A DNA stretch of 64,000 nucleotides from Channallabes apus (Eukaryota > Chordata > Actinopteri > Siluriformes > Clariidae). The stretch is from contig CM060107.1 of assembly GCA_030522415.1 (NCBI GenBank), forward strand, positions 240,001 through 304,000. The letters run 5' to 3'. The notes under the pieces were generated by a model. That model had not been told where the DNA came from. It did not search any database and saw only the letters and a list, made by a program, of their open reading frames with translations. Shown one piece after another: positions 1 to 13,611 of this stretch. The position numbers were made by a program, and so were the translations under genes. Position 1 is the stretch's first letter, and each line of letters opens with the position of its first letter.

Positions 1-77
1 TTTCAGTCTGCAGCAAAAACAAAACATCTTTAGGACTTTATGGGACAGTGCATTTAATTTTCCCACTGTTCCTCCAG

Positions 78-253
78 GTAACACTTCAGCATGAGGATGG
101 AGATGATGATGGTCAGGCCCCACCCTCAGGATGCTCCAGAAAAGCTAAGGCTAAGCCTCAGGGTTTACAGAGACGCCACAGTCGCAGGCACTCGCTGGGC
201 AGGACAGGCCACGGCTCCACTTTAAGCCCCGCCTCCTCACATGGGACAGAGAG
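78..253 (+). CDS. fhod3: fhod3 exon, basic/Ser-rich linker
   Basis: The acceptor is the pyrimidine-rich tract ending CCTCCAG at 77; the donor is GTAAGA at 254. The frame starting at 78 is open and encodes an acidic stretch followed by a basic, Arg/His/Ser-rich stretch ([10 protein letters not shown]), as expected in the disordered linker between FH3 and FH1. It ends in phase 2. It does not join in frame with the exon at 495. A possible small exon at 342-399 (acceptor CTTCAG, donor GTAAAC) fits the 495 exon but not this one, so the splicing here is unresolved. Confidence 0.6.
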
Positions 254-421
254 GTAAGAATCACACACACACACACACACACACGCACGCACATCAAAAT
301 GTGTGTGCATCAGTGTTTGTAACAATATGTTTGTGCTTCAGACCAACATCAAGTGCATTGAAACATCTGCCCATGATGTACGTCCACATGTGGTGAAAAG
401 TAAACACTCTTCTCTTACCCA

Positions 422-486
<65 letters not shown>

Positions 487-3400
487 CCACACAGAGGAGG
501 CATGTGAGGAAGGGGAAGAGCCTCCACTTACAGGGTCAAACTCTGATGGTGGTGATGATGATGAAGACGGGGGATCGAAACCCTTCAGTGTTGTTAGGAC
601 TTGTTACGGATTTATACAAGGCGATGAGTCACTCGGTAAGAACATGGCATACTGGAGCGTGTCTGGGTGACCTCTAGTGTTCTGGAGCTTGAACAGTGAA
701 CAGTGCACCATAGAGCTATTTAATATCACACTCAGAGCAGTCATGCTGTTGCGCCGAATATCAGCATGGGTGTCATGCGGTCATAGGCATGAGGGCGTGT
801 ACTGAAGATATCACCGCCGTGCTGAGTGTGATACTGCTTTTATACAACAGTGCTACAATCTCCATTTATAATTTGATTTGTGTCTTTATTTAACCAATAA
901 ATTAGCTCCGCCCACACATATCCTACCGCCCCTGGCGGAAATAACTAACCACGACAGGAGGAGCTGGCGAGAGGCGAGTTACAGTTAGCGTTATTATCAG
1001 GAGGTGAAAGGAGTTTTAACCTCTTAGCGGTGCTGTGTAGCCAAAAGTTGATGAGAATAAACCATGGAGGTGGTGGACAGTCCTGAGAAACTCACCAGAT
1101 TTACTGTATATTTAGAAGATCAGCTCCGTTAACTTTTGTTAAATGGAAAGCTAGTGTTCTCTGTAGGGTGTACACTCCCTTGTTCCACTCACCAAGTAGT
1201 GCCCTTGATTAGAGGTTAATGCTAGTAAAACATCGGGGACGCAGAGTGATACATATATTTAAACGTCCCAGAGCCGTTACTGTGTATTATCACCAGTGAC
1301 AGAATGCCTCTCGTGCAGTCAGATTCTCTTATATATTCATAGATAATCAACATTATGTGTGACCTTAATGACATCAGAGCGTGTCTGAGCCATGGCAGAC
1401 AATGACTTTTAACCTTAGACTAACCTTATAGGTTTGTGTCAGGACCATGGAACTGGGAACTGGACACAAGCCCTTCTAAAATTCCCAGTCCAATGCAATT
1501 CTAACCTAACATCCTGCCATGCTAGTGACCACTCAGATCGTCCCAGTGCAGAAGACGAGGAGGAGAAGTGTGTGGAGATGTCGGAGGGCAATGAGAAGCC
1601 ACCATCTTTGCTAGCATCTTTACTAGCCAGGCACAACTCCTCAATCACAGTTCCACCCTGCTCTGAGATGACTCCGCCTCTGCGTGGCTCCACCCGCCCA
1701 CAGAAAGTCCTCCCGTACGTCCCTCACACTCCGTTCCATCTCTTTTCCTATGACATCGAGGAGGAGGTGGATCTAAAACAGAGGAACAATGAAAGGTATA
1801 CAGCTCTGGGAGAGAAGAGTGGACACAGTGGAGTGCTTGTCACTGACGACACTGACATCTTCACCTCTGAACTCTGACCTACACATCTTTACGTTCTGTC
1901 ACCTTGTGTATCTTTAAAACACCTTCACGTGCAACAATTTTATTAAAATCACTTTTTAAAGAAAACGTGTCTTGTTTGCACTTTTGCTTGTTTTTATTTT
2001 AACGTCCTCATCCCCGTAACAGCCCAAGCTTTAGATACTCTGGTTCAAATCTAAGCTCTCTTTTTTCTTCTCCTAGACAGGTGAAATCGTTTTCCACGCC
2101 CACAACACAGCAGAACGACAGGTGAACATAGACAGAGATGCAGTTTAGTCTTCTGATCCTTCTGTAGATCTCCTCGTCATTCTCGTTCTTCTTCACCTCA
2201 GGCCTGCTCTTCTACTCTCTGCTTCCTACCGGCAGCATCAGGAGTCCCTGGCTGCAGAGAGAGAGAGGCGGAGGGTTGAACGAGAAGAGCGACTACAGAA
2301 GATAGAGAGAGAGGAGAGGAATCGACACAGGTCACCTTCACTTACTTTCCCTTTTTTACATTAATGATAATCACATATTTAATTCAGTTTTTTCTTTTAA
2401 CCATCACTTGGCTTGACAAACTATAGGATCATAAGACAGGTTATTCCCAACAGTTTACGTAAAATTAAGTTATACAAAGCGTAATCACATACAACGTAAC
2501 ATCAGGAAAACAAAGGATGGTGGTAGACTTTAGGAGATAATGTTACTGGCCCACTTGTGTGTCCTGCTGTTGAAAATGTTCTAATTAAGGCAGACTTGAA
2601 AAAAACCTAAATTATCGCTTTAAGGACTCAGTAGAACTATCAAGAAGAGGCAAACTGAAGAGACATCTCGTGTAACTACACGATTTTTACTATGAGACTT
2701 CAGCAGAATTTTAATAACAGTTCCTCGTTACACTGTGTAGGATACAATTAACTCCATTGTGAATTTTATACTTGACCACTTACAATAATTTTTATTCTGT
2801 ATAAATAAAGCAAGGCTATTTCGAATAAAATCAGTTTTTATTAGCTGGGCATCTGAACCACCCACTCCACTGAAACATGTATAAAAAAAAACATTATTTA
2901 TATATAATACTATAGCTATATTTTTTATTTTATTAGCAAAACTACATCAACAACAACAATAATAATAATAATAATCATCATCATCATCATCATCATCATC
3001 ATAGTCATAATAATCATAATCTATCTGTAGCCGGGACTATGCTGTGAACATGGAGGAAGCTCGATTAGCTCGGGAGGAAAGGTAAGGACACGCCTGATGC
3101 TGGTGCCAGAATTTCACCAGAATAAACCCTGTGGACTTCATTCTTTCTCTCTATTCGTGTCACTCAGATTTAAAACTGCAGAACGGTTAGCAGCGGAGGA
3201 ATATGAGCGAGAACGATTGAGTTCAGCACCTCATGACATCTCTCAGTCATCTCAGGATGACACACCCACTTCTGTAATGTCACAAGAGGATCTGGACAAG
3301 GCCTCTACAGCACACCTGTCAGGTGAGTGTTTATTACACTTGCAAAAAAATGTTTATGCCCCAGTCTCAATCACCAAACATTCAATAATCTCACTTTGAC

Positions 3401-6400
3401 ATGATGGAACATGAACTAGTGACATCAGAAATGACTCTGATATCGTCTCATGCTGTTTTTTACTCACCATCATTCAATTCGATTCTATTTGATTTGTATC
3501 GTGCTTTTAACAATTAACATTGTCACAAAGTAGCTTTATACAATCAAAATATTTTTTTACGTTTGTATGAAATATGGCGGCACTGTGGTGTAGTGGTTAG
3601 CACTGTCGAATTGCACCTCCAGGGTCTAGGTTCGATTCCCCGGCCAGGCTCGATTCCCGTCTCTGTGTGCATGGAGTTTGCATGTTCTCCCCGTGCTTGG
3701 TGGGTTTCCTCCGGGTACTCCGGTTTCCTCCCACAGTCCAAAGATATGCAGGTTAGGCTAATTGGCATTCCTAAATTGCCCGTAGTGTGTGATTGGGTGT
3801 GTGAGTGTGTGTATGTGTGTGTGCCCTGCGATGGATTGGCACCCTGTCCAGGGTGTACCCCGCCTAGTGCCCGAAGTCTCCTGGGATAGGCTCCAGGTCC
3901 CCCACGACCCTGAACACAGGATTAAGCGGTATAGAAAATGAATGAATGAATGAATGTATGAAATATGAATTTGTATGAATCAAAATGATAAGGCTGATGA
4001 GCAAGCCGAGGACGACGGCAACAGTGGCAAGGAAAAACTCCCTGAGATGGTAATAGGAAGAAATCTCGAGAGGAATCAGACTCAACAGGTAACCCATCCT
4101 CATCTGGGACGGATAGCAGGGATTGACCTGCAGTCATACTGTGTGAGACTGGAAGTTTAGTATAACAGTAGATGTGTTTAAGTTAAGATTGAGTCCAGTT
4201 TGTTACTGGAGGCTCAGGTAGAATATAGGAAACTCCAGTCCTGAACTATTGAGCGACTGAAGAAACAAGTCCTCAAAAACAGCTGTCTGCATCATCTGTC
4301 TCATCAGGATTAAGCAGAAGGAAATTAATTAACATCCAATCTTTTATGTCCTGCACACATTCCTCAACTTTAGTAAGCTGGTTTTTCTCATCTGGTTTTG
4401 CTGTGTGTCATCAGCATAACAATTAAAACTAATATCATGCTTACAAATTATGTTGCCCAGATGATGCATGTAAAGAGAAAAAGCAGTGAAAGCTAAAACT
4501 GAATGGTCACCATTTAGATCTACAAACTGATAGCGATCAGTCAACTAGAATCTGAGACATGAGATGGCCGATCCCTTAATTCCTACTACATTTTCTAATC
4601 TGTGAAGGAGAATACTATGATCAATAGTGTCAAAAGCTGCACTGAGGTTGAGTAACGTCTCGGTTTACTTTGCTGTAACACTGTTCCCTGAAAAAGCGAG
4701 AATGAGTTCCTGCGTGAAAATGCTATGGGAACCTCTTTTCTTGTTCCCAGTTGTGAAGCATGTGTGTATCAAACATGCCAAATTTTGGCTATATATAACC
4801 TCGGTCAGGTTACGTCATCTGATGAAGTGCACCTGCAGGTTATAAATAGGAGTGAACCGGAAACATCCTCAGACATCTGAAAGGATGTCCACTCACGCAA
4901 GCAGTGCGGCATTGGAGCTTAACATCTCGTTCCCGCTTTTTCAGGGAGCAGGGTTACAGCAAAGTAACCCGAGACATTCCCTTTCAAAAGCTACACTCGA
5001 TGCTGTGTGAAAATACTATGGGAACTAGAATACAAATGCCGCCACACTGCAAGTGCCTGGAACCTCAAGGTTGTGTTGCGTGTGCACACAATAGCCAAGG
5101 AGGTCTCACACCTAACTCTGGAAGGCTGACTGGAGGACCCGTGAGCCTGGAGTAGCATGAACATCCAAACTAAAAAATCTGACAAATGTGGGCGGAGAGG
5201 ACCAACCTGCCGCATCACACACTTGCTGCAAGGGGACACCTCTTGCCAGTGCAATAGAAGAGGCAATCCCCCTGGTCGAATAAGCCCTGATTCCTAGCGG
5301 CGAAGTGTGACCACGCGCCTCGTAGGCTAGGGCAATAGCATCTCTCACCCGATGTGAAAGCGTTTGGGAAAAAAAAGGCTGCTCTGACTTACACCACTGG
5401 CTAGTGCGGTGGACATAAATCTGAAGTGTGTACTGTGTGTGTACTGGACACAGAAAGTGAAGTTTTTCCTGCTCCGTAGCTGTAAAAGGCGGAGGACAAA
5501 TTGCTTCGAGGACAACTGGGTGCATAGTCGAGAATGGAACTTTCCCTAGACAGGATGGGGAGACTGACTAAGCCTGCAGATCTCCAATTCTCTTGAAAGA
5601 AGTAACCATAAGAAAAAACATCTTAAGGGTCAGAGAAAACCCTGACAGGTGCTGACTCTAGTGGTTCGAAAAGGGTGTCAATCAGACTTTTGAGCACAAT
5701 CGCAACTAAAGGGTGCTTTCCCACAGAAACCCCATCAGTTAGAACATGACAAACCGGAATAGTGGTTGCGTATGTTCTGAGGGTACTAGGGCATAAGCCC
5801 AAAGACAACTTTTCTTGCAGAAACTCCAGCACTGAAACAATTCAGCGGTGGATTGGGTCTACATCTTTTGCCATGCACCAACTTTCAAATACACTTCCAG
5901 ATTTGACTGATTACTTCGGGGTGGGGTTTCCATTCCCCATGTGTCACAGCCTGTCTGGACAGCGAGTCTGATCCCACCTTCATATGCCCCGGAATGTAAA
6001 TCGCCCTGAGGGACAGTAATTGTCCTGTGCCCAAAGCAGAATCTGGTGTGCTAGCTTGTTCAAGCAGCACAAGCACAGCCCGCCCTGGTGATTATGTATG
6101 AGACTACCGTAGTGTTGTCCACCCGCACTAGGACATGGTAGCCTATCAAATGCTGGAGGAAGTGTTTCAGGACCAGAAATAAGGCCATAATTTCAAGGCA
6201 ATTGAAGTGCCACGCGAGAAGATGGCCTCTCCAGCTCCCTTGGACTGGACGGCCATCTAAGGCCGCACCCCAGCCCATCGGGGAAGCATCTGTCGTTAGC
6301 GTCGTACGACCTGAATTGGGAACAAAAATCAGAAAGTGGGATCTGAAACACATAGGAAGGGTATGAAGCCCCTGGAGCGTAACCCTTATTTGCCTCCGAG

Positions 6401-9400
6401 GATTGGCCCTTGAGTGAAATCGACTGGCTTTTAGCCACAACTGAAACAATCTCATGTGCAGAAGGCCCAAAGGTATTGCCGTGGATGCAGCTGTCATGAG
6501 ACCTAAAAATCTCTGAAAGTGATGAACAGTAGACTAGCTAATTTCAAGTGCCTCAGTATAGAGTCTCCTATAACCAGAGCTCTTTCAGGTTTCTCAGCGG
6601 GGGCATCACTGACGAGAGCAAACCTGTTGGACACGTGAAGCACAGAGGAGATGTACTAGCCTTAGCATAAGCTTTGGCTGAATGAGTACCCCACTCGCCC
6701 CGCTGTGAGGGCTCTAATGCCGGAGTCGGGGGCTGGTTATCTCCGACTGCTGCACCCAGACTTTCTGCTATGGGAATGCCACTGCTCTCACGATCACTAA
6801 CACTCTCTAAAGTCAGAGTGCTCACTAACACACACCTATCACAAATAAACTTATTGTTAATGGCGAGGAAAAATGTATAAACATCCTGCATTCTACACAC
6901 TGAACAAGCTAACATCATCACATCTAGCTTGCTCATTATGCATAAATTTAAAATGTATATCTAGATTTCTGTTGCTTTCTGATAAAAACAAATACACTGA
7001 CTATATAATTATCAAATAGTTAGGTTGTGGAGGTTTTCTGCACAATTCTGTCATCAAACACTTGCTTGTTCTCTTTGGCTTTCCTACAGAGGATGAGTTT
7101 AAATCAGACTTTCTCGCCAGCTCAGAATGTGAACAAAAGGAACAGGAAGAGAATGAGGAGGAGAGGAGTGCTGAACAGGACTTTGAGGAGGCAGCAGAAG
7201 AAGAGGAGGAGCCTGTAGAGGAAGACGTAGAGCCTGTAGAGGAAGAGGAGGAACCTAAAACAGAAATGGATGAGCCTACGATGGAAGTGGACGAGCCAGA
7301 TAGCAATACTGTAGAATTGGAAGACAGTGAAATCTTGAGTGATAAAGAACGTCAGAATGAAGACATGAATGAAAAGGATAACTGCTCGGCATCTAGTATC
7401 TCATCATCCAGCAGCACTCTGGAGAGAGAGACAGGTAAGGGAGGAAGACTTTGTATTCACATGTGACAGGTAAAGGCAGAGAGACAGGTACGAGAGGACA
7501 GCTATTTAGGGAGGAGTTAGGAGTAAATTTAAACAGAGATGAATTTATGTTTAAAAGAATGACAATTGATAGAGGAAAGGAAAGACAGCTGATGATTATA
7601 ATGTGATAAAAATAAATGTGATTTCAGTGATAAAATTTATTTTATATGCATATAAAATACTAAATAAAAATATTAGCAATGTAAAAATATGATTAGCAAT
7701 GTTAAAATATTATTATTATCTTTATTATTTCAGGTCCAAGCAGTGACCAATGTAGAGACATCCTAAATAGCAAACTCTTCATGCTGGACATGCTCTACTC
7801 ACAGAGCCTGAAACCTGGTGAGGAAGAAGAAGAAGAAGATGAAGCAGAGCTTGAAAAGGAAGCTGGTACTCCGGAAAATGAAAGTGTGGAGGCTCTAGTG
7901 CTGGATGAGTCTAACACAACAGAGGAACAAAGCATTGGGAAGAAGTCTCAGAGTGGAACAGTGCGAGCTTTTGCTGAACGTTATGGAGACCTTGTCAAAG
8001 GGCTGAGCTCTCCCCCAATTGAAATGTACGAAGAGCAGAAACCCCTCCCTCTCCCACCAGCTCCACCCCCCAAAAAAGAGTGTGACCAGATGTGGGATCA
8101 ACTAATGCTGAAACCTCGTGAGCTGCGCATCAGAGATATGGACTTCACCGATTTGGGTGATGAGGATGATCAGGACGTTCTGGTTTCAGGAGATTTGATT
8201 GGGTCAGGAGCTCTGGCTCCACCCCCACCTCCCCCTCCTCCATGCCCCTTCAACATTACCCCTCCTCCACCCCCTCCAGCCTTTGGAGCTGGACCAGCCC
8301 CACCTCCTCCCCCTCAGTTGGAATGCCCACTCATCCAGAAGAAAAAGAAGACAATCCGTTTGTTCTGGAGTGAGGTGCGGCCCGATGAGTGGAGGTTTTT
8401 AGGACCAAGACGGGGACACCTGTCCCTGTGGTCAAAACTGGAACCAGTGAAACTTGACATGAGCAAACTGGAGACCCTGTTTGAAAGCAAATCCAAAGAA
8501 ATGAATGTAACCAAGGTAACCATTCGATAAGTGTATTTATGTGATCCTGTATGGGTTAAGCATTATTGAGTATGAGTGAGTGAGTGAGTGAGTGAGTGAG
8601 AGTGTTTGTATGCACTTAATTTTTTTATGACCACATTTATTTGTGTTAATCTTCTTTTAATTTTGTAAAGCTGCTTTGAGACAATGGCCATTGTTAAAAG
8701 CGCTATATAAATAAAATTTAATTGTTGTTTGATTATGCTTACTTAAAATATTTTTTTATGTTTTTTGCAATGTTTTCACATGTATCTTGTGTTTGTTAGA
8801 AAACAGCAGTGGAAGGTAAAAGGCAAGAGATCATTGTCCTGGACTCCAAGCGCAGTAACGCCATTAACATTGGGCTCACTGTGCTTCCTCCTCCACGAAC
8901 CATCAAATCTGCCATTCTCAATTTTGACGAATATGCACTCAACAAGGAGGGGATTGAGGTTAAGAGTCACAGTGGAGTGCACACACAATCACATTTACTC
9001 TGTTTTATAGAGTATGCTTTCCAATATTGCTCCTTGTGCCAATCATGTAGAAACTCCTGACGATGGTTCCAACCGAAGAGGAGAAGCAGAGGATTCAGGA
9101 AGCTCACATGATGAATCCTGATGTTCCTTTGGGCAGTGCTGAGTCTTTCCTATTTACTCTGTCCTCCATCAGTGAACTCTGTGCTCGCCTCCACCTTTGG
9201 GCCTTCAAAATGGACTATGAAACCATGGAGAAGGTGTGTGTGGGGTGGAGGCTGAGTTTGGATTTTGGCATTGCCTATGAGGGTCTTCCTGATGAAGCTG
9301 GTTCAGTCTGTTAAATCTACAGAGTTGTTTCTAGTTTGAAAGGGCTTGGTGTCTAAGTGTTTAATTGCCAGTGATGTTTCCTGTTTTCTCAGGAAGTGGC

Positions 9401-10304
9401 AGAGCCTTTACAGGATTTGAAGGAGGGCATGGAGCAGATAGAGAAGAATAAGACATTCCGCTATATCCTCTCAGTCGTGCTTGGTATTGGGAACTTCCTC
9501 AATGGATCTAAAGTAAGGTTTTATACTTTAGTCATATAGACCCAATGCTTATTTGCTTGGATTTACTCAATACTAAATTACCTGGATTTGGGAATTTGTG
9601 TCTGTGTGTAGGCTAAAGGTTTTGAGCTGAGTTACCTGGAGAAGATTCCAGAAGTGAAGGACACGGTCCATAAACAGTCTCTGCTTCACCATGTTTGCTC
9701 TGCAGTAGTGGAAAACTTCACAGATAGCACAGACCTTTACTCAGAGATTGGTGCCATAACACGCTCTGCTAAGGTACACACACACATATACATGTCTAGA
9801 CACAATCAGCAACCTGCTGAAGGTTTCATATCTTCCTTCTGAGTCCTTAAATATGAGAATCAGAGCACTAATCTTTGTTAGAAGGATGTCATTTGGTAGA
9901 ACAGGACCAGAAACCTGTGGGAAAAAGATTAACTGAGACTGGAAATAGCTGCAAAAGTATAGTAACTGGAGAGTCTGGAATCAGAGAGGTAGCAATCTGG
10001 GATATTAGTTTCATTTCAGTACCCACTTTGTCTTGTTAATGGTAGTGGTGAATTTGGAGTTTATCCTGAAACACTCGGTCAGAAGTATGGATATACACCA
10101 GGTACAAAAATGCACTGCACCCAGATAACCATTGCACACCATGCACACATTTACATACTTAAAGATGTACATAAAGATGATTTATTCATTCATTCATCTT
10201 CTATACCGCTTTATCCTGTATTTACTGTAGGATCGCGGGGACCTGGAGCCTATCCCTGGGCACGAGGCAGGGTACACCCTAGACAGCGTGCCAATCCATC
10301 ACAG

Positions 10305-10341
<37 letters not shown>

Positions 10342-12315
10342 ATTCACACACTATGATCAATTTGGGAACGCCAATTAGCCTATTAGTGTCTTTGGACTTT
10401 GGGAGGAAACCGGAGTACCCGGAGGAAACCCACCAAGCACGGGGAGAACATGCAAACTCCATGCACACATTTACATACTTAAAGATGTACTAAAGATGTA
10501 CATAAAGATGATTTAGTGTAGCTAATGCAACCATGGGGGGGCGCAATCCAGTGTCTTCTTGTGCCAGTCCCAAGTCTGGGTAAATGCAGAGGGTTGTGTC
10601 AGGAAGGGCATCCGACGTAAAACATTTGCCAAATCAATGATGCGAATCAGAAATATCATTTCCATACCGGATCGGTCGCGGCCCGGGTTAACAACGACCG
10701 CCACTGGTACTGTTGACCTACAGTACAGGGTGCCGGTGGAAATTGGGCTACTGTTGGTCGAATAAGGCGTGTTCGAAAGCAGCTAGTGATGGACAGGATG
10801 ACAGATGAGGTTAGACAGGAGTCTCCATGGACTATGATGTTTGCAGATGACATTGTGTTTTGTAGCGAGAGCAGGGAACAGGTGGAGGAAAATTTGGAGA
10901 GGTGGAGGTATGCTCTGGAAAGCAGAGGAATGAAGGTTAGCCGCAGCAAGACGGAATACATGTGTCTGAATGAGAGGAACCCAAGAGGAACAGTGAGGCT
11001 ACAGAGAGCAGAGGTAAAGAAGGTGCCGGATTTTAAGTACTTAGGGTCAACGGTCGAGAACAACGGAGAGTGTGGAAAGGAGGTGAAGAGACGGGTACAG
11101 GCAGGTTGGAATGGGTGGAGAAAAGTGTCAGGTGTGTTGTGCGATAAAAGAGTATCTGCAAGAATGAAAGGAAAGGTGTACAGGACAGTGGTGAGACCAG
11201 CGATGCTCTACGGTTTAGAGACAGTGGCACTGAAGAAAAGACAGGAGGCAGAGCTAGAGGTAGCAGAGCTGAAGATGTTGAGGTTCTCTTTGGGAGTGAC
11301 AAGGATGGATAGGATCAAGAATGAGTTCACCAGAGGGACAACCCATGTTAGATGTTTTGGAGATAAAGTCAGAGAGGCCAGATTGAGGTGGTTTGGACAT
11401 GTTCAGAGGAGAGAGTGTGAATATATCGGTAGAAGGATGCTGAGGTTGGAACTGCCAGGCAGGAGGTCTAGAGGAAGACCAAAGAGGAGATTTATGGATG
11501 CAGTGAGAGAGGACATGAAGTTAGTTGGTGTGAGAGAAGAGGATGCAGAGGATAGGGTTAGATGGAGGAAGAGGATTCCAAAAGACAAAGAAGAACTTAC
11601 CAACAGGCTAATTTATGGGGAGATGAAAGGGAACAAGTAAAACAACATTTAGTATCCCGAGGTGTAGTGTTGCAGTGAGTCATAATACAGAAAATTCTTA
11701 TCAATGTTTTCCTATCATGTTGCTAAGGTAAAAAGTGCTGTAAGTCCCCCTGTAGTCTCTGTAAGATGAGTGACCAGAGGAACTAGATCATTTCAGAAGA
11801 TGGGGTATGTGTATGGACTGAGTGATTAGAGGGAAAGGAGACTGGGTGAAATGGGAAATGAAGACCTTAACCTGTACCAGTTGTGATGATGCGCAGTCAC
11901 CAGTATGCATATGGGTAGAAGAATGGCTTTCTTCAGGAATTTCCACAGCAGGTACTAGTGGCTCTAAGAAGAAGATATGCTGTTCATTATAGAAAATAAT
12001 TTTCTTTCTTTCTATAAAAAAGTGGAACAGAAAATGAACATTAACCATCTAAACATCTTCAACCAATCAAATCACTGGTGCACATCTACATACATTATCT
12101 TACAAGTACACTGCCGTTCTACAGGTGGACTTTGACTTACTCCAGGAGAACCTGGCACAGATGGAGCACCGCTGCAAAGCATCATGGGAAAATTTGAAGC
12201 TGATCGCCAAGCACGAGATAAAACCAACACTTAAGCAGAAGTTGACTGACTTCTTGAAGGATTGTGCAGAGAGGATTATCATCCTGAAGACTGTCCATCA
12301 TCGCATTATCAATCG

Positions 12316-12346
<31 letters not shown>

Positions 12347-13573
12347 TGATAATGTATGTTCTCACAGCAATGTGCATAGTACATGTGTGTTACGCTTTGA
12401 GCATAAAGACTTAAAACACTTTTGGATGTAGTTGGATTGAATTCTGTGAATTGTAATGTTTTTTTCTTGCAGGTTCCATGGTTTCCTGCTGTTTCTCGGT
12501 CATCCACCATTTGGAATTCGTGAGATCAGCATTAATCGGTTCTGCAAAATTGTTAGTGAATTTGCACTGGAGTACCGAACCACTCGGGAGCGAATACTCC
12601 AGCAAAAACAGAAACGAGCTGACCATCGTGAGAGGAACAGAACACGTGGAAAAATGATCATGGACATCAATGCTGTGGTGAGTGACCATAATCTGACCAT
12701 CCTGTGACCTTGGCTCTATTTTCACATTCATAGTATTTGGCAGACACTCTTATCCAGAGCTACTTACAGTTTTTATTTCATTTATACACCTGACCAGTTG
12801 AGGGTTAAGGGCCTTGCTCAAGGGCCCAACAAGGGAAAATTGGTGGTGGTGGGGGGGTTGAACCTGTTTGAGATCTGTTTCTTTATTCAGTTCTTCCTTC
12901 CTGTTCCTCTCCTCTGCAGACTGATGAAGAAGACCAGAGTGGGGTAATGATAGTGTGTATATGTTTCTGTGTACATGTATAAGCACTGTGTCTGCAATAT
13001 ACAGTATTAGCAACCAGGCTGTGTGTATTTTAATTTCATGACTGCTTATTAACTCTAGTGACACCCAGAAATGGTTTAGTATTTATCTGAGTTTTTCTAA
13101 GAATATATGATGTGTATGTCCTCAGAAAGTAACCTGCTGTCTATGTGGATGATCCTGGATTAAAATTGAATTTGTATGCATAGTTTATCAGCCAAAATAT
13201 CTGGCCTACTCCCAAACATTATCTTTGACGTTTCTTTCCCATCTGATTTACGGTATACAAAAGTCCTTTCTCTACCAGTGTGTTTAGACATCAAATAACC
13301 CGGTTCTCAAACCTGCACATTTCAATGTTTTCTCAGCTCTCTGAATACATGATTTAACTAATCAGCAAATGAACAGTCTTTTCTGAATTGAAGTGGGCAT
13401 GATCAAGCACTAAATGTGCAGAACCAGCGGTCCTCCAGGACCAGGCCTGAGAACCACTGAGATAATCTATGCAGAAGAATTCAGTTCAGAGAAATCCATC
13501 TCCAAGGGCAGTTTGTTTATTTTAGCTGATGTCGTATCCCACTAACTTTTGCCCTATTATTGTAAAATATGGC

Positions 13574-13611
<38 letters not shown>

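Larger units (their letters stand above)
3474..6960 (-). mobile_element. L2/Maui-type LINE relic in an fhod3 intron, interrupted by a SINE and DIRS1
   Basis: The pieces are 3474-3575 and 3967-4655 (3' untranslated region and part of the reverse transcriptase, minus strand, with YADDTQ) and about 6533-6960 (start of ORF1). The same sequence order occurs in the better copies at 19.9-25.7 kb and 40.2-44.6 kb. Between 4655 and 6533 the LINE is replaced by a DIRS1 element. The reading frames are broken throughout. It is antisense to fhod3. Confidence 0.8.

Noticed and set aside
303..677. Open frame through the CA repeat encoding poly(Thr-His)
   Set aside because: The open frame is an effect of the microsatellite. 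Only the parts with splice signals and acidic codons were kept as fhod3 exons.
3576..3650. tRNA gene
   Set aside because: The A and B boxes belong to the head of a SINE. The cloverleaf is degenerate and the element has SINE body, tail and target duplications.
10786..11640. Host gene with a 284-residue frame
   Set aside because: The protein is the C-terminal half of an RTE-type LINE reverse transcriptase (FADD motif and the family's conserved tail).
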